Positions 26,052 through 46,100 of a DNA stretch of 64,000 bases are shown here, one piece after another. Positions within the stretch are counted from its first letter, which is position 1, and each line of letters begins with the position of its first letter. The position numbers and the translations under genes were made by a program. The stretch comes from Membranipora membranacea (Eukaryota; Bryozoa; Gymnolaemata; Cheilostomatida; Membraniporidae). The stretch is taken from assembly GCA_914767715.1 (NCBI GenBank), contig OU612065.1, positions 20,894,001 to 20,958,000 on the forward strand. Direction: 5' to 3'. Below the pieces are notes generated by a model that worked only from the letters and a program-made list of their open reading frames with translations, had not been told where the DNA came from and searched no databases.

Positions 26052-27602
26052 AACGAGGAAACCTCCTCATATGGAAACCATATGTGATCGATTCTAATCA
26101 ACTTACCATTACGTAACCCTGTGTCTTTCCCCATAACATTTTATCTCTATGTTTACTGGGAATTTCGAATTTTATAAATTTAATTTTTGTGAAGTTTGAT
26201 GCATTTGAATTAGTATTCATTTATCCCTTTTCAAGCATTCCAGTCAAATTGGTAAATTTTTTTATTCGATTGATGGTACTGGCCTCGCTCCGTATGCGGA
26301 TGTACGATTATTGATTTAGTATTATCATTGTCACAGAGAGCCAATGTGTACGAGACTTCTTTCTCACATGTCTGCAAAATTATCACATGAGATAATCCTG
26401 AGGTGCTCAAGAAATCCAGTAACTTTAGAATTCAAGCTGCATTTTTTATTTGCAGTGTTAATAAAACAATCAAGCTCCCATAACTCAGAGCTTGCCAGAT
26501 AAGAACCTAAATTTGGTGATATACAGTGATATGGTTGGAGTTACAAATAATTATATACATAATTTACACTGATAACAATCTTGTTCCTGACCCTCCACAA
26601 GCCCATGGTAAAATAAACTTAAAACAGGAAGATGGAATAATGTTTCACAATTTATAAGTGGGTCTAAAATTGTTCTGATCAAATGTCAAGTAGAGGTGGA
26701 AATGAGCCTATACCTAAGTATACGGTGTTTAGAAGGCTCATGTCTATGCCTATTACACCTGCAATAAGTTTACAGGTACCTCTAAGCTATCACTGCTTCT
26801 AGAGGAGTGGGAAAGGTTTAAGACTAGCATCGGAATCAATCTAGACAAGCTGATTACAGAACTCCTTATCAGTAGCAATGCCATCATTGTGAGCACAGCA
26901 GAGTGTGAGAGGGTGTTCAATTTGATTCCTGCAAGGAACAGGTCATTTATATATTTTGTTTCATTTATTTAATTTTGCATTCTTAATTTCTTGTTATAAT
27001 TGGTCACACATTATGCCTAAAATAACCCCAAGCTGCTTGGAAATGCTCCCTTTTGTTGGCGGGCGGTATGTTCAGAAAAGTTACAAGCTTGAGCTTTGTA
27101 TGAATTCAAAATTGAATCCATTAGTTATTAGGACCCATAGTACTCATACCCGCCGTAAATCTGACTACTCTTCTTATATCAAAGAGACAGAGAGTTCTTT
27201 TTACAACATCAGGGGTCTGCAAAAACAATGACTGCCGGCGCCAGGAGTTGGACCTCAAATATCACAAGTCCGTGCCATTAGTCCATTCAATGAGTTCATT
27301 GGTCTATTAGCTTCCTGACTCCTAGCTCGATCCATGAATTGTTCTCAAGATATTTGAAGAACCAGTTAGATTGCGTGGTGAAATGAAATGAAATCATATC
27401 ATGTCATTGGAAAAAAAGTGCTCTGAGATCCTGGTGCTGATAGCTCTCCGATGATTTAGAAAATTATAATTTTAGGGTGTCTTGCCTACCAGAATTGGAG
27501 TTCGCAAGACATACTCTAAGAGAAGACAACTTTGAAAAACAAAACATTTTCCACAGCTTCTACATTAAATTTCATTGTAGCAGTTTCCTGTGAGAAAAAA
27601 AC
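26052..27602. other. ABCA-PRPF40 intergenic region
   Basis: Contains the ABCA 3' UTR (aataaa-like signal near 26460), a hAT transposase remnant at 26733-26972 (listed separately) and otherwise AT-rich sequence in which I see no gene. The open frame at 26956-27231 resembles nothing I know. Confidence 0.5.
26733..26972 (+). mobile_element. hAT-family transposase C-terminal remnant
   Basis: An open stretch between stops translates to a fragment containing WERFKTSIGINLDKL and VSTAECERVF. The S/T-AECERVF block is the signature of the hAT dimerisation domain found in hAT transposases and domesticated relatives. There is no start, no catalytic region and no recognisable ends, so this is a relic. 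Confidence 0.6.
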
Positions 27603-35720
<8,118 letters not shown>

Positions 35721-36697
35721 ACTAGATACAGTAGATACATAGGGTCATAATAACCACAATCAACATGGTCGACAGTGTAGTAAATGCTTCTTACATTATC
35801 TAATGCGGAACTGTTAGAGCCATGGTAGATAACAATATGAACTGTGACTGTTATACATCTTCATTCCATTTCTAGCTCGCTTTGCCGTATGATTGTTTTG
35901 AGTTCGTAAATAGGATGGGTATTTCTTTGTTTTCATCCTACAGAGGTTTTCAACATGTAATTGAATTATGATAAATGTTATATATTGCACTTCTTGCACA
36001 TTAAAGATGTACATAGATGAACTGAGATAAATAGTATTCTGTTTTACCACACCTGCAACATGCTCAATTCAGGTTCGGATAAAAAGCAAAACAAACATCA
36101 AATTAGAAGTCAGAGTGGGGGCAACTTCAATTTAAACCGCAAACAAGCATGGACGACCTTCAAAACCTAATGGCACCAATACTGCACTCCTCCATAAGTG
36201 GTGGTTTATGATAAATTTAATAGAACAGAAGTTGGGAGCATAAATGTCCCCCACCCAAAATAGGTGACCCAATGTTGTACGCAATGAACTCAATATGTAA
36301 TATTGCACAGATTTTCATCACACTTTGGCATAACATAATTTACCCAAGGTGTTAAAGACATGTCTTTAACACCTTGATTTACTGCATCATTTTGCCTATA
36401 TGTTTCCAATATATTTTCTGTAATGTACAATTATTCAATCCAGAATTATTTGATTTACAAAAAATTGGCGAGAGAAATTGTAGACAGACTACTACTGTCG
36501 TGTCGGCGAATGATTTTTTGATGTTGGACAAAATGAGAAACAACAAAAGACAATATACCTTGCTAAAGGAACTTTCTGACCTAGAAAAATGAACGGAAGA
36601 TCTTTGATATATTTCTTGGCTATTTATTGCTGATTCATGTTTGAGTAAAAGCACTACAAAAAATTAATGGTTATTGCTGCTACAGAGAGATTCAGAG
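35721..36697. other. Tail-to-tail intergenic region PRPF40/CLPP
   Basis: Holds the two 3' UTRs and a 32-bp perfect palindrome (36345-36376). An open frame at 36374-36592 ends in a charged, coding-looking stretch (RNNKRQYTLLKELSDLEK) that follows a possible acceptor ttgtag, but I recognise no family and no partner exon. Confidence 0.4.
36345..36376. repeat. 32-bp perfect palindrome
   Basis: caaggtgttaaagaca is followed immediately by its exact reverse complement, without a spacer. It lies between convergent genes and could fold as RNA in either 3' UTR. Confidence 0.85.
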
Positions 36698-38831
36698 CTA
36701 TCCTGACACGTACTCATTTCTTATATTGTCTATCAATCCGTATTCTTTAGCTTCTTCTGGTGACATAAACTTATCTCGCTCCATACTGGCCTCTACAAAA
36801 CGGGTAGCAACGTGTTGAATAGATAGCTAATTTAAGGTTGACATCTAAATTTTGATGGATCTAATAAAAAGTGAGAGTGTGATGTTCCAATCAGTGGTAT
36901 TGGAAAAAACCTACCGAGAGGGAATTCAAAAATAAATCTGGATAAACCCACAGAGCCATCGGTGTTAGGTGTTAGCCATGAGTTAGCTGCTTTCCACTCC
37001 TGAGTGGGTAAAAAGAGGTAAACACTGGATGTGCTATGATAGCTGGGCTAGAATGATAAGAAATTGACAGAGTCAACCTACCAATGAATTCTAATGGTTT
37101 ATCACAGTGAACAGAATATATTGTATTGAGCTGCTTCTTCATTTTGGCTATTTCCTCAGCTTGTATAAGTATATCCGTAGCTTGGCCCTAAATAAGAAAA
37201 ATATTTTCAATATATAGATATAATAATCGCAACCATTAAGCAGCTAAAAGCAGGACATTTGACAATTACGATAACGCTGATGGGGGAAAAATAATATAAA
37301 TATTGCTCATGACTAGTTTTTGAAAGTAGTTGTCTGCTCTCAACAACAGCAAGTGTGTATATATTTGTTATGATATAAATATCATGGCGTCTGACACAAA
37401 AACAATGCGGCACATGTGTGTTTCAAGTTCATTGTATTCTCTTACTGACTCGATGATGAGTAATATGGGGATTGGTGAGCAATAAAATATGACATGTAAA
37501 ATTTTTATCAATACTGCTATTTATTGATCATTTACAAGGCTAGGCTATGTAGGGAACTTTTCCTCACAATTTTGCAGTTGATGATTGCAATACCATATCT
37601 ACATAGATTCTCATATACTCACATGTGCCCCACCAGATGGCTGATGAACCATTATCCTAGAATTTGGCAAAGCATTTCTCTTCCCTTTAGTACCAGCGGC
37701 AAGGAGTAATGATGCAGCGCTGCAAGCCTGACCAACACACCATGTAGCTATTGGTGGTTTAACATACTGCATAGTGTCATATATAGCTAAGCCAGCAGTG
37801 ACAACCCCTCCTGGACTGTTGATATACATGTGAATGTCTGCTTTAGCATTTTCAGTTTGTAAAAGTATTAACTGTGCAATGATGATACTCGCAGAGTGGT
37901 CTTCAATCTGGGAAAGATAAAATGGTGAATAAATGCAGGATTAGAACTGAATATATTATGGCAGTATTATATAAAACAGGTCTTGCCCTGTACTCCCAAA
38001 CCAACTCTGTTATATATTATATTACGCTCTACATGACTGTTGCAGCTCATCACAAAGCAATAGTTATCATACCATAACACAAAAATCAAATAACAAGCTT
38101 AATCTATATTTGTTGAGAGGAAGAAAAATGAATGCTGACAATCTTGTAATTTCACTCACTGGTCCCATTACACAAATGATTCGATCCTTGAGCAGCCTGC
38201 TGAAGATATCATACGATCTTTCTCCTCTCCCTGTTTGTTCGACAACAAATGGGACATACGGGGACTGCTGCTGTTGTGTTGTATGTAGCAACTTGCAAGC
38301 AATCATTGGCTCCAATCTGCGCTGAATTTGAGGATTCATCAACAACTTTGCCTTGAAACAATTAAAAAATGTAACAATAAAATTTCATGATGCACAGCAT
38401 AGGCCTATACATAAATGGGAAAAGGATCATATCAAATCAATGTCATTACATCATATATATACCTATGTTGACAGATGAAGGCTATAACCCTATTTTATGT
38501 TCCACATGATAATGAATTAAATAGATATTGCGATATTCTTATCAACTTATTAAATTTCTGCTCTCTTTTAAACATTTATGACAATACAGTGTAGACAATA
38601 ATAACATTAAGATATGGCTTTGAATCAAGTATCTCAGCTTAGTCTGAGCCCCCAGACTTTTGCCCCTCGCCCGACAGCCTCCGCCTCCGCTCAGTGTTGG
38701 GAAAGTTGTATAATAAAAAAAAGGGCGAGATTCATAGGCCTACAGTGCACAAAATACTATACGATGAGAGATGACGGTATATTTATAATTACCTGCTGAC
38801 ATAGACTACGAGTCATTGCCATCATTGTCAT
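36698..38831 (-). CDS. CLPP: Mitochondrial ATP-dependent Clp protease proteolytic subunit
   Basis: ClpP forms the barrel-shaped serine peptidase that degrades proteins fed by ClpX in the mitochondrial matrix. Five coding exons (5' to 3'): 38793-38831, 38160-38351, 37623-37907, 37082-37187, 36698-36792; 238 residues. Seen: a short N-terminus with basic and hydroxyl residues compatible with a mitochondrial presequence; [40 protein letters not shown]; nucleophile Ser about 140 in [10 protein letters not shown]; catalytic His about 165 in MVHQPSGGA; and the family's catalytic Asp region [19 protein letters not shown]. All triad positions are intact. The protein ends soon after this (NEYVSG), without the longer C-terminal extension of vertebrate CLPP. 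The ATG at 38831 is chosen as the first in frame; in-frame ATGs a few codons downstream are alternatives. Confidence 0.95.
38640..38690 (-). repeat. G-rich dispersed hairpin motif, copy 3
   Basis: On the minus strand this reads tgtcgggcgaggggcaaaag, then tctgggggctcagacta, matching copies at 12911, 14697 and 55588. In CLPP intron 1. Confidence 0.65.
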
Positions 38832-40170
38832 ATTTTGTTTGCTTTTTGCTCAGTACTGGCTATACTCTAAGCTCCAAGTAGTCGCTCTAGTGGGCCCTAC
38901 TCTGTGTAAATCGCAAAGGTAGATTAGTTTGAATAATAGAACATCATTGTACACAGCATTGAAAGCGACTAAGAGTTTTTGGTACACTAAGCTCGAATCT
39001 TACCAATACGATGCCCTGGGCCACTGCAATAGGGCATTGTGGAACATATCCTCCGAGATAAATTGGGATGACTGGACATAATTCCCTAATTAAAAGAGAC
39101 TGGTACTAAGGTGGTGATGAATGATGAAATACTTTGTTCTGTAACCTGCTCCGGATATTTAGCTGGTCAACGTCAACTGCATAACGCTATAACATCAGTC
39201 TTATAGTATGTTTTGTGTCACCGATTCCCATGTTAGAAATAAACACATAAATACTATTTGCACACTGACATCTATGCATATGAAAAATATTGCACAATAT
39301 TAAAGACCAGTAGCAGTTGAGATCAAATTTAATGGTAGGAATGTGGAGCTGCCATTACATATGTGTTTTCTACATACATGCATCAATGCATTGCATTTAT
39401 TGCATACATCGCCCTATGATTGTGGACTGCAAACATGGAAACTACTGTGTAGTTAGGGTTTGTACCAAGTGAAGTACTCAATAGTTTCCATGTCTGTCTT
39501 AAAAAGCTTCATTGGCAAGGGGGACAACGACAACAAAGCTTGACAAGACAGGCTAGGGAGCACCATAATTAACACTAGTCTTCTCTGTGAGCCATCCACA
39601 CACACACGCAGATAAGATTGAGACTGGATATAGTAGGTTGGTTGATACTTAGTCAGTGAGCATTGATTGATAAATTTAATATGTGTTTAGATAGCCCCCA
39701 AATTACTGCTCTTATGGGGCAATAGGTTGTATAGCTTGCAGGTCCATTGGTGAAAAACACATTGGCTTATCCATTGGGTACCTTATTTCTTTTTTTGCAT
39801 CAACCAGAACTGCATAAAGCCTCAAAGATTATCCTATTGAATTTTCCTTCCACTCTCTGTCATAAAAAAATTTCATGAAAAAGTGTGCATGTAACTTCAA
39901 GATCTCTTGCTATCTGTTCTTAGTGGGACTTTTGTATAGCGCCCAAGCTTTATTGTAAAAGATCTCAAGCTATCGCCAAAATATATCACTAGCTGCACTT
40001 CCTACTATCATTTTGTTATCTGACTGTCGCCAAACTTTCTCATCTTGTGAACTTGATAAACTAGAGTCAACAAGCATTTCCTAAACTTTTTTTGTGAAGT
40101 TGCACAAATTTGGGGAATAGCCTATTTTGCTATGATGGAGAGGGTGGATCTCCACCAGAAACAATTCAAG
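38832..40170. other. Head-to-head intergenic region CLPP/receptor 1
   Basis: About 1.3 kb of AT-rich sequence with no convincing exon. It should contain both promoters; no clear motif recognised. Sequence just upstream of 40171 aligns with that upstream of 50245 and marks the left part of the duplicated unit. Confidence 0.45.
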
Positions 40171-43100
40171 ATGTTCACTGCATCCTCACTTTGCATAACT
40201 GGTTAGTTTCCATTGTATGAATGAGTTCTGATATTATTCTCTCTGATTCTGAAACTCGTTTTTTAAGATTTGCTCATTCAATCTCTCTGTAGGTAGGTAG
40301 GTAGGTAGGTAGGTAGTGCGATGCAATGATAATATTGTTGATAAATAAATCAAATGACAGGATAACATCTCGTGTCTTTGATCAATGCATGGAGAAATTA
40401 CCCATTCTCTAAAATGTTTTTTTTTTTATATGCTTACATACGATATATATGTATATATATAATCTACCTCTTCTTCTTTAGCACATACTAGAACATAGCG
40501 TAAGCGGTACGCCTCATTAGTTTCAATCCTTAGCCAGCATGTGATGCAAATCTGTCGCCTTGCGACTATTTTGCATAGCATTAATATAAGTTTGAGGTCA
40601 TCACTGTGACCCCAGCTTTGCTTTGGTTTCACGAACTGTCTTTGGTAGGAAACTGTTATAGTCCACTGATTTGTTAGCATATATCGTGGGGGGATCTCCC
40701 CGAGTCACTGCCCTGGTAACTGCAACATTAACGGGTCTATCGTTTATAAGTTCATCGTAAGCAGATGTGAGCGATTCGTTGTTTTCCTCATGGGACGGCA
40801 GGCGAAGTAACAGAGCATGTCTTATTTTTCCTCATGGGACAGCAGGCGAAGTAACAGAGCATGTCTTATTTTTGTTCGCCTATCAGCTAGGGTTTCTAAT
40901 TCTAGTTTTTCAGGAGCCTCTGTCACACTATCCCTCCCTTTGAGGGTCGATATGAATCTTATGGCTTTGTGTTGCACCATCTCAATGTCATTTATTAGAT
41001 AACCTAGTGTCGTATCCCAGACAGAAGCTGCATACTCAACATGAGGTCTACATAGGCTGGTGTAGGCAAGGAGACGAGCGGATGCAGGGGCATCACGTAG
41101 TGCGCGTTTAATTATGCCCAACTGTTTTTTTAGCTTTTCCAATCTTACTATGAATGTGATTGTTAAATTTCAAATCCGACTGAAGAATGACGCCTAGGTA
41201 GCGAGTCTCCCGCACAGTCTCTAGGGTTGTCCCGTCTAGCTCATAGTTGGTATCAGGGAAGTCGGAGTCTGATTGAAGGGAAGAACTGAACATATGTCAA
41301 CGTTGAAGGACATGCACCACACATTTGCCCATTGCTGAAGTGCATACACATTGTTTTGAAATCTCAATTTGTGTTGAGCATTGTTGACCACCTGGTAGAT
41401 GAGGGAGTCATCGGCAAACAGACTAATGTCACAATCAACGTGGTCCGGCAGATCATTAATGTAGGCTAGGAAGAGGGTGGGGCCTAGCACCAGGGAGAAT
41501 GGACCGACCCCTGAGGAAGTTACAGGCAGTTCAAATGAAAGTTTCCCTTTGATCCTTTTAATATATATTCTTATATATATGCTCTACTTCACTTCCAGTC
41601 CAATCTAAATTTATATTATATATATTTATATTTACACAGAACTGGAGAATTCCTTGTTTGTTTTGACACTGTTGTCATGTTTAGCAATGTACAGGACCTG
41701 CAAACCCAGTGGCCCATGTAGCCAATGAACTAATCCTTTAGTTCATTGATGTAGCCATACCATTGTTCAACTGCCTAGAGACGGTTTCAAGTAAAGGCTT
41801 TAACCAGGACAAAAGAAAGGCTATGCAGAATCACCACAATTATGGAAATTCTGATTAACGATAAAATCATTTTTGGTTTGCAGCACTGGTTGTTGCTGCC
41901 GAGATTTAGAAGAAGTTATGAGTTTATTGATACATTGTGGTTTATTACGTTGCAAGAAAATAAAACAATAGAAAATACTGTAATGGGCGTAGGTTTGTAA
42001 TCGGAGCAAACAAATTAGAAGTTCCGCATTAAGCCTACTACAGGTTGTTTCCTTGCTACAAGGCTATCCCAATCAACATTATTATCTCAGCAATGTACAT
42101 GCCTTGAGTTTAAAGCTATTAATCATTGTTGAGTATGCAGACTCAGGAGAATTCCATTACCACCACTCATGCCACCCTATGCGTAGGGTATACATATATT
42201 GTTTCGATATAAATTTATGTCTTCTTTTTAATGACCCTTATCCAACTTACTTCTGGATCTAGTTCTTTACTCATACTCATCCTTATAATGTTATTTTTCA
42301 GTCCTCTTCGCCCTGATAATCGGAGTAGAGGGACAAGATACGCCATACTATGAGGTTGAAACAAACTTGTTGAAAAAGTTATTCCTTGATGACTCTTATA
42401 ATCCAGGAGTTGCTCCTCAATCGAACAAGTCAATCCCAATGGAAGTTAAAGTCTCCTTAAGTATAACACACATCCTCGAAATTGTGAGTATAGCCTATAT
42501 GTTCTTGTTCATCACACTCAAATCGAGACTTCACTATTATCATGTGTCTCTATGATCATTAGAGTCAATTTAGTTTGGGATCCTAGCATGTACCCCCCCC
42601 CCCCCCGCCCCTAATTAGTAAAATCACTCCAAATTCCTTGTGATGGTACTCTTGCTAAGTGAATTAATTCACTTTATATCGATCATAAACGATTAAAGCT
42701 TAATGAAACGTAAATGGCTATGGCTATGCACAATTTATAATATGAATGATCATAAGTAATTGATAAGTTAACTTGTTCAGTCTGTCATTTGTCACTATAA
42801 CATCATTTATATATTATACAGGATGAGAAGAGAGGAAGGATGGATACTGCCCTATATCCCTGGATTGTAGGTATTGTCAAAACGGAACTGATGATTATTT
42901 ATGTTTCAATGTTCAAGTTTCTTAGGCGGATGGTTGTACCCCTCATATTAGGTGCACCACCAACGGTTTATGGCAAACGTAAATGTTTGAATTATTTACA
43001 TTTGATACCTTTGAGATGGTCAATCATGCTATTAATTTTCTCTTCACTTAAATATTCCTAATTGACTTTTTTTTTCTCCATCTCAAAGATGTGGAATGAT

Positions 43101-46100
43101 AGCAGATTGGCATGGAAACTCGATGAGTTTGCTGTCAACTCAACCTATGTGGACATAGACAAGATATGGATACCGGACATTGAGGTGTTCAACAAGTAAG
43201 CGTGTGCTCTTAGGAGTAATTCCTATTCTTATTGTTGTAAACGGGTTTCATATTAAGCAGGAATTTGTAAAACATTAGTAATGTAAATTGTAAAGTGCAA
43301 TTTTCATCAATTTATCATTTTTCATCAATTAATGCAATTTATGAAATATTCCTTTACCTACCTATAATGGTCGACAACCTTTACTGTAAGTCTGATGCGG
43401 TGGCCTTTTTTTTTAGCTATAGTATTTTCATTTTTCCTTTCAGCATAAAAAATAAAGCTGAGGGAGAGATTGTGAGAGCTCAGGCTATCCTTAGCAATGA
43501 TGGTTCTGTGAAGTATATACCTTACCAGCATATTGAGACACCTTGTGAATTCAATCTCATCGCTTTTCCCTTCGACAAACAGAGGTGTATCATTAAATTG
43601 GGATCATATCACACCAACGGCGCCACAGTAAGAACTACTACTAATCATTGTTAACATAGTCAGCGTGTTTTTTCTGGTAAAAGCTTTGCATTGTTAGTTT
43701 TAGTCGCAGTGTTCTGCAGATTCTGGTGAATAAGAATCAGCTGTTATTTTTTGATTTGGAGTTACAGTGTAAGCTGGTTAATTCTAATTCAAAAATCTTG
43801 TTAATTCAGTCAAAGAAAATTGGTCCCTTCAGCCAGATCTCAATGTATTCTAATGTCACTCTATTCAGACTCTGCTTAATTAGAACAAATTTTTGTGGTC
43901 CCCAAAGGTTTGAATTAAGTGCACTGTATTTTCAACCTTCATATGTTTTGTAGATAGATTTACAGCTGGCGGAGGGTGACGGTTCATTTAATACCTACAG
44001 TTTTACTTCGCACAATGATTGGAAAATAACCAACACCACCGCTACACGCTCAGTTATGTACTATCCCTCTGTTGATGACACGTATATTGAGTTGTCATTT
44101 GCTATAGATATCAAAAGGAAAAGCTCATACTTCTACAGACTGTTTGTGGCTCCTGCTGCTGTGTGCATGTTTGTTATTCCAGTTATCCATTTCCTGCCTC
44201 CGTCTTCCAATGAGAAGCTCACGCTAGGTATGATGTTACTCATCTTTTGATACAAGTTGTTCAGGAGGGTCTTTCCCTTAAAAATAGCCTAAATCGTAAT
44301 CTGATCGCTCATACAGTGAGATCTGTCAGGGTAGTGCTCACAAATCGCCCACTCATTGATGGAACTGATGCATTCTGAGTGAGCGATTTGGGAATGAAGT
44401 TGTATAATTAAAAGACCACATGATCAATAATTTAGAGCGATGTGATATTAATAGCTTTAGTAAAATATCACTCATTATTATAGAAAGACCACCTAGTCAA
44501 AGTATCCAATCAATTGATGGTAGAAAAGGAACTTACACAGGATGAGAAATCTCAATATTGAGTGCTTTTGTAGCTGAGCTAATTTAAGGACAAGTAAACC
44601 TAGCCACAGAAGACTGCGTTATTTAATTCAAGCTCAACATATACAGGATTGATTCATATGAACTCACCCCCTGAAATATGTGACTTGCTGAGCAACTTTT
44701 GAATGACAATAGCATAATGGACATCAAGTTGTTTTGGTAAAACGACCGTTTGAGCAATGAACTCCCTCTCCTTCATCGCTTTTAGGCTATACCTCTTGGA
44801 TTTCCATCGCTCACTGTCTATACAATTTTGCTTACAAAACATTGTCAATTGTTTTTGCAGGAGGCCTTATGCTGGTTGCAGTTACAATAATGTTTGAGAT
44901 GCTTGAGGATTTCTTCCCTGCATTTTCACTCGGCGCAGTTCCATATATCTGTAAGTTAAGCTGCAAAGCACAATGAACAGACTGTTTAATGATTTGGTTT
45001 AACTTCTTGGTCTCGTATACCAATTCAGGTCGGATTTTATTTCAAGAGGTCTCGATCTGTCAGAATCTGCAATCAAATTTAAAGTTGTGTATTCATACAC
45101 ACAGAAATGACAACTTCAAGCATTGTCAAGTTTTTTTTTATAATATTGGCAAAATAATTTGGAAAGTAGGAGTCGTCCCCTTGTCCTCGCTTAACCATAA
45201 ATATATTACTGTAATTGATTAACAGCCACATGAGCACAAGAAAAGATAACCCTGCTCCGTTTTTCCTTATCATTCTGTCAATGTAATTAATCTTAATTTC
45301 CAATCGTCCAACTCCGAGTCCCATTTATGATATTTAAAAGCTCTAAGTAAAATTTTCCTGTCATTTCTATTGTAGTACATTATTACACGGCGCTGTTACT
45401 CATTCTCTTCATGAGCCTACTTCTGTCATGTCTATCTGTGGTTATCGGTACAGGCCAGTCTAAGTCCTCAAGAGTACCAAGATTCCTGCGAATAGTAAGT
45501 GTGATATAAATTGTCCTTTGTCTTGTTCTTCCTTCGTCTTAGTATTTAAGCATAAATGAAATAATTAGATTGCTTTTGAGATGGTATCTCCCCTGGTATA
45601 TCCGGTAATTAGGAAAGTAGCTTCAAGTTGCTCATACCAGTCATGGGATGAAGCAATTACTGAACCTCATTAGGTGAATGTGTGAGTTCTGTGGTCCCTT
45701 CTCATATCTCTGTTTGTTTTAGTGTTGTATAGACCGTTTGGGGTACATTTGCTGCGCTCGAGGACGTACTAGTCGCTATGATTACGAGCTGTTACACTTG
45801 GAGAAAGCCTTGAGATACACAGCTCAGAGACAGACTAGCAGAGAGGATGATGAGAGGGATGATCAGGAGCTGAATGAGATCACTGATAACGACAGCGATT
45901 CTAACATGCACTCTAATTCTAACCACAGTGTAGGTAGCAGGCCTCTGCTTCAATAATTTGATTGAGATACTCTGATTTTTCAATTTTTTGCAATAGCAGA
46001 CTTGAAATTAGGTTTTGAAAGTTATCGGTTGAATCACGAGACATCGCTGCTACACTATCATCATGTGTATCTCACATTCAAGTCAGAGTCAATTAGTAGC

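Noticed and set aside
35766-35800. Short similarity to the STPG1 start (caacatggt, gacagtgta)
   Set aside because: Limited to about 25 bases with a stop soon after; could be chance, and no other STPG1 exon is nearby.
42591-42610. Poly-C tract in receptor 1 intron as another G-rich motif copy
   Set aside because: Lacks the GTCTG/CAGAC arms and the GTCGGG core; a plain homopolymer run.
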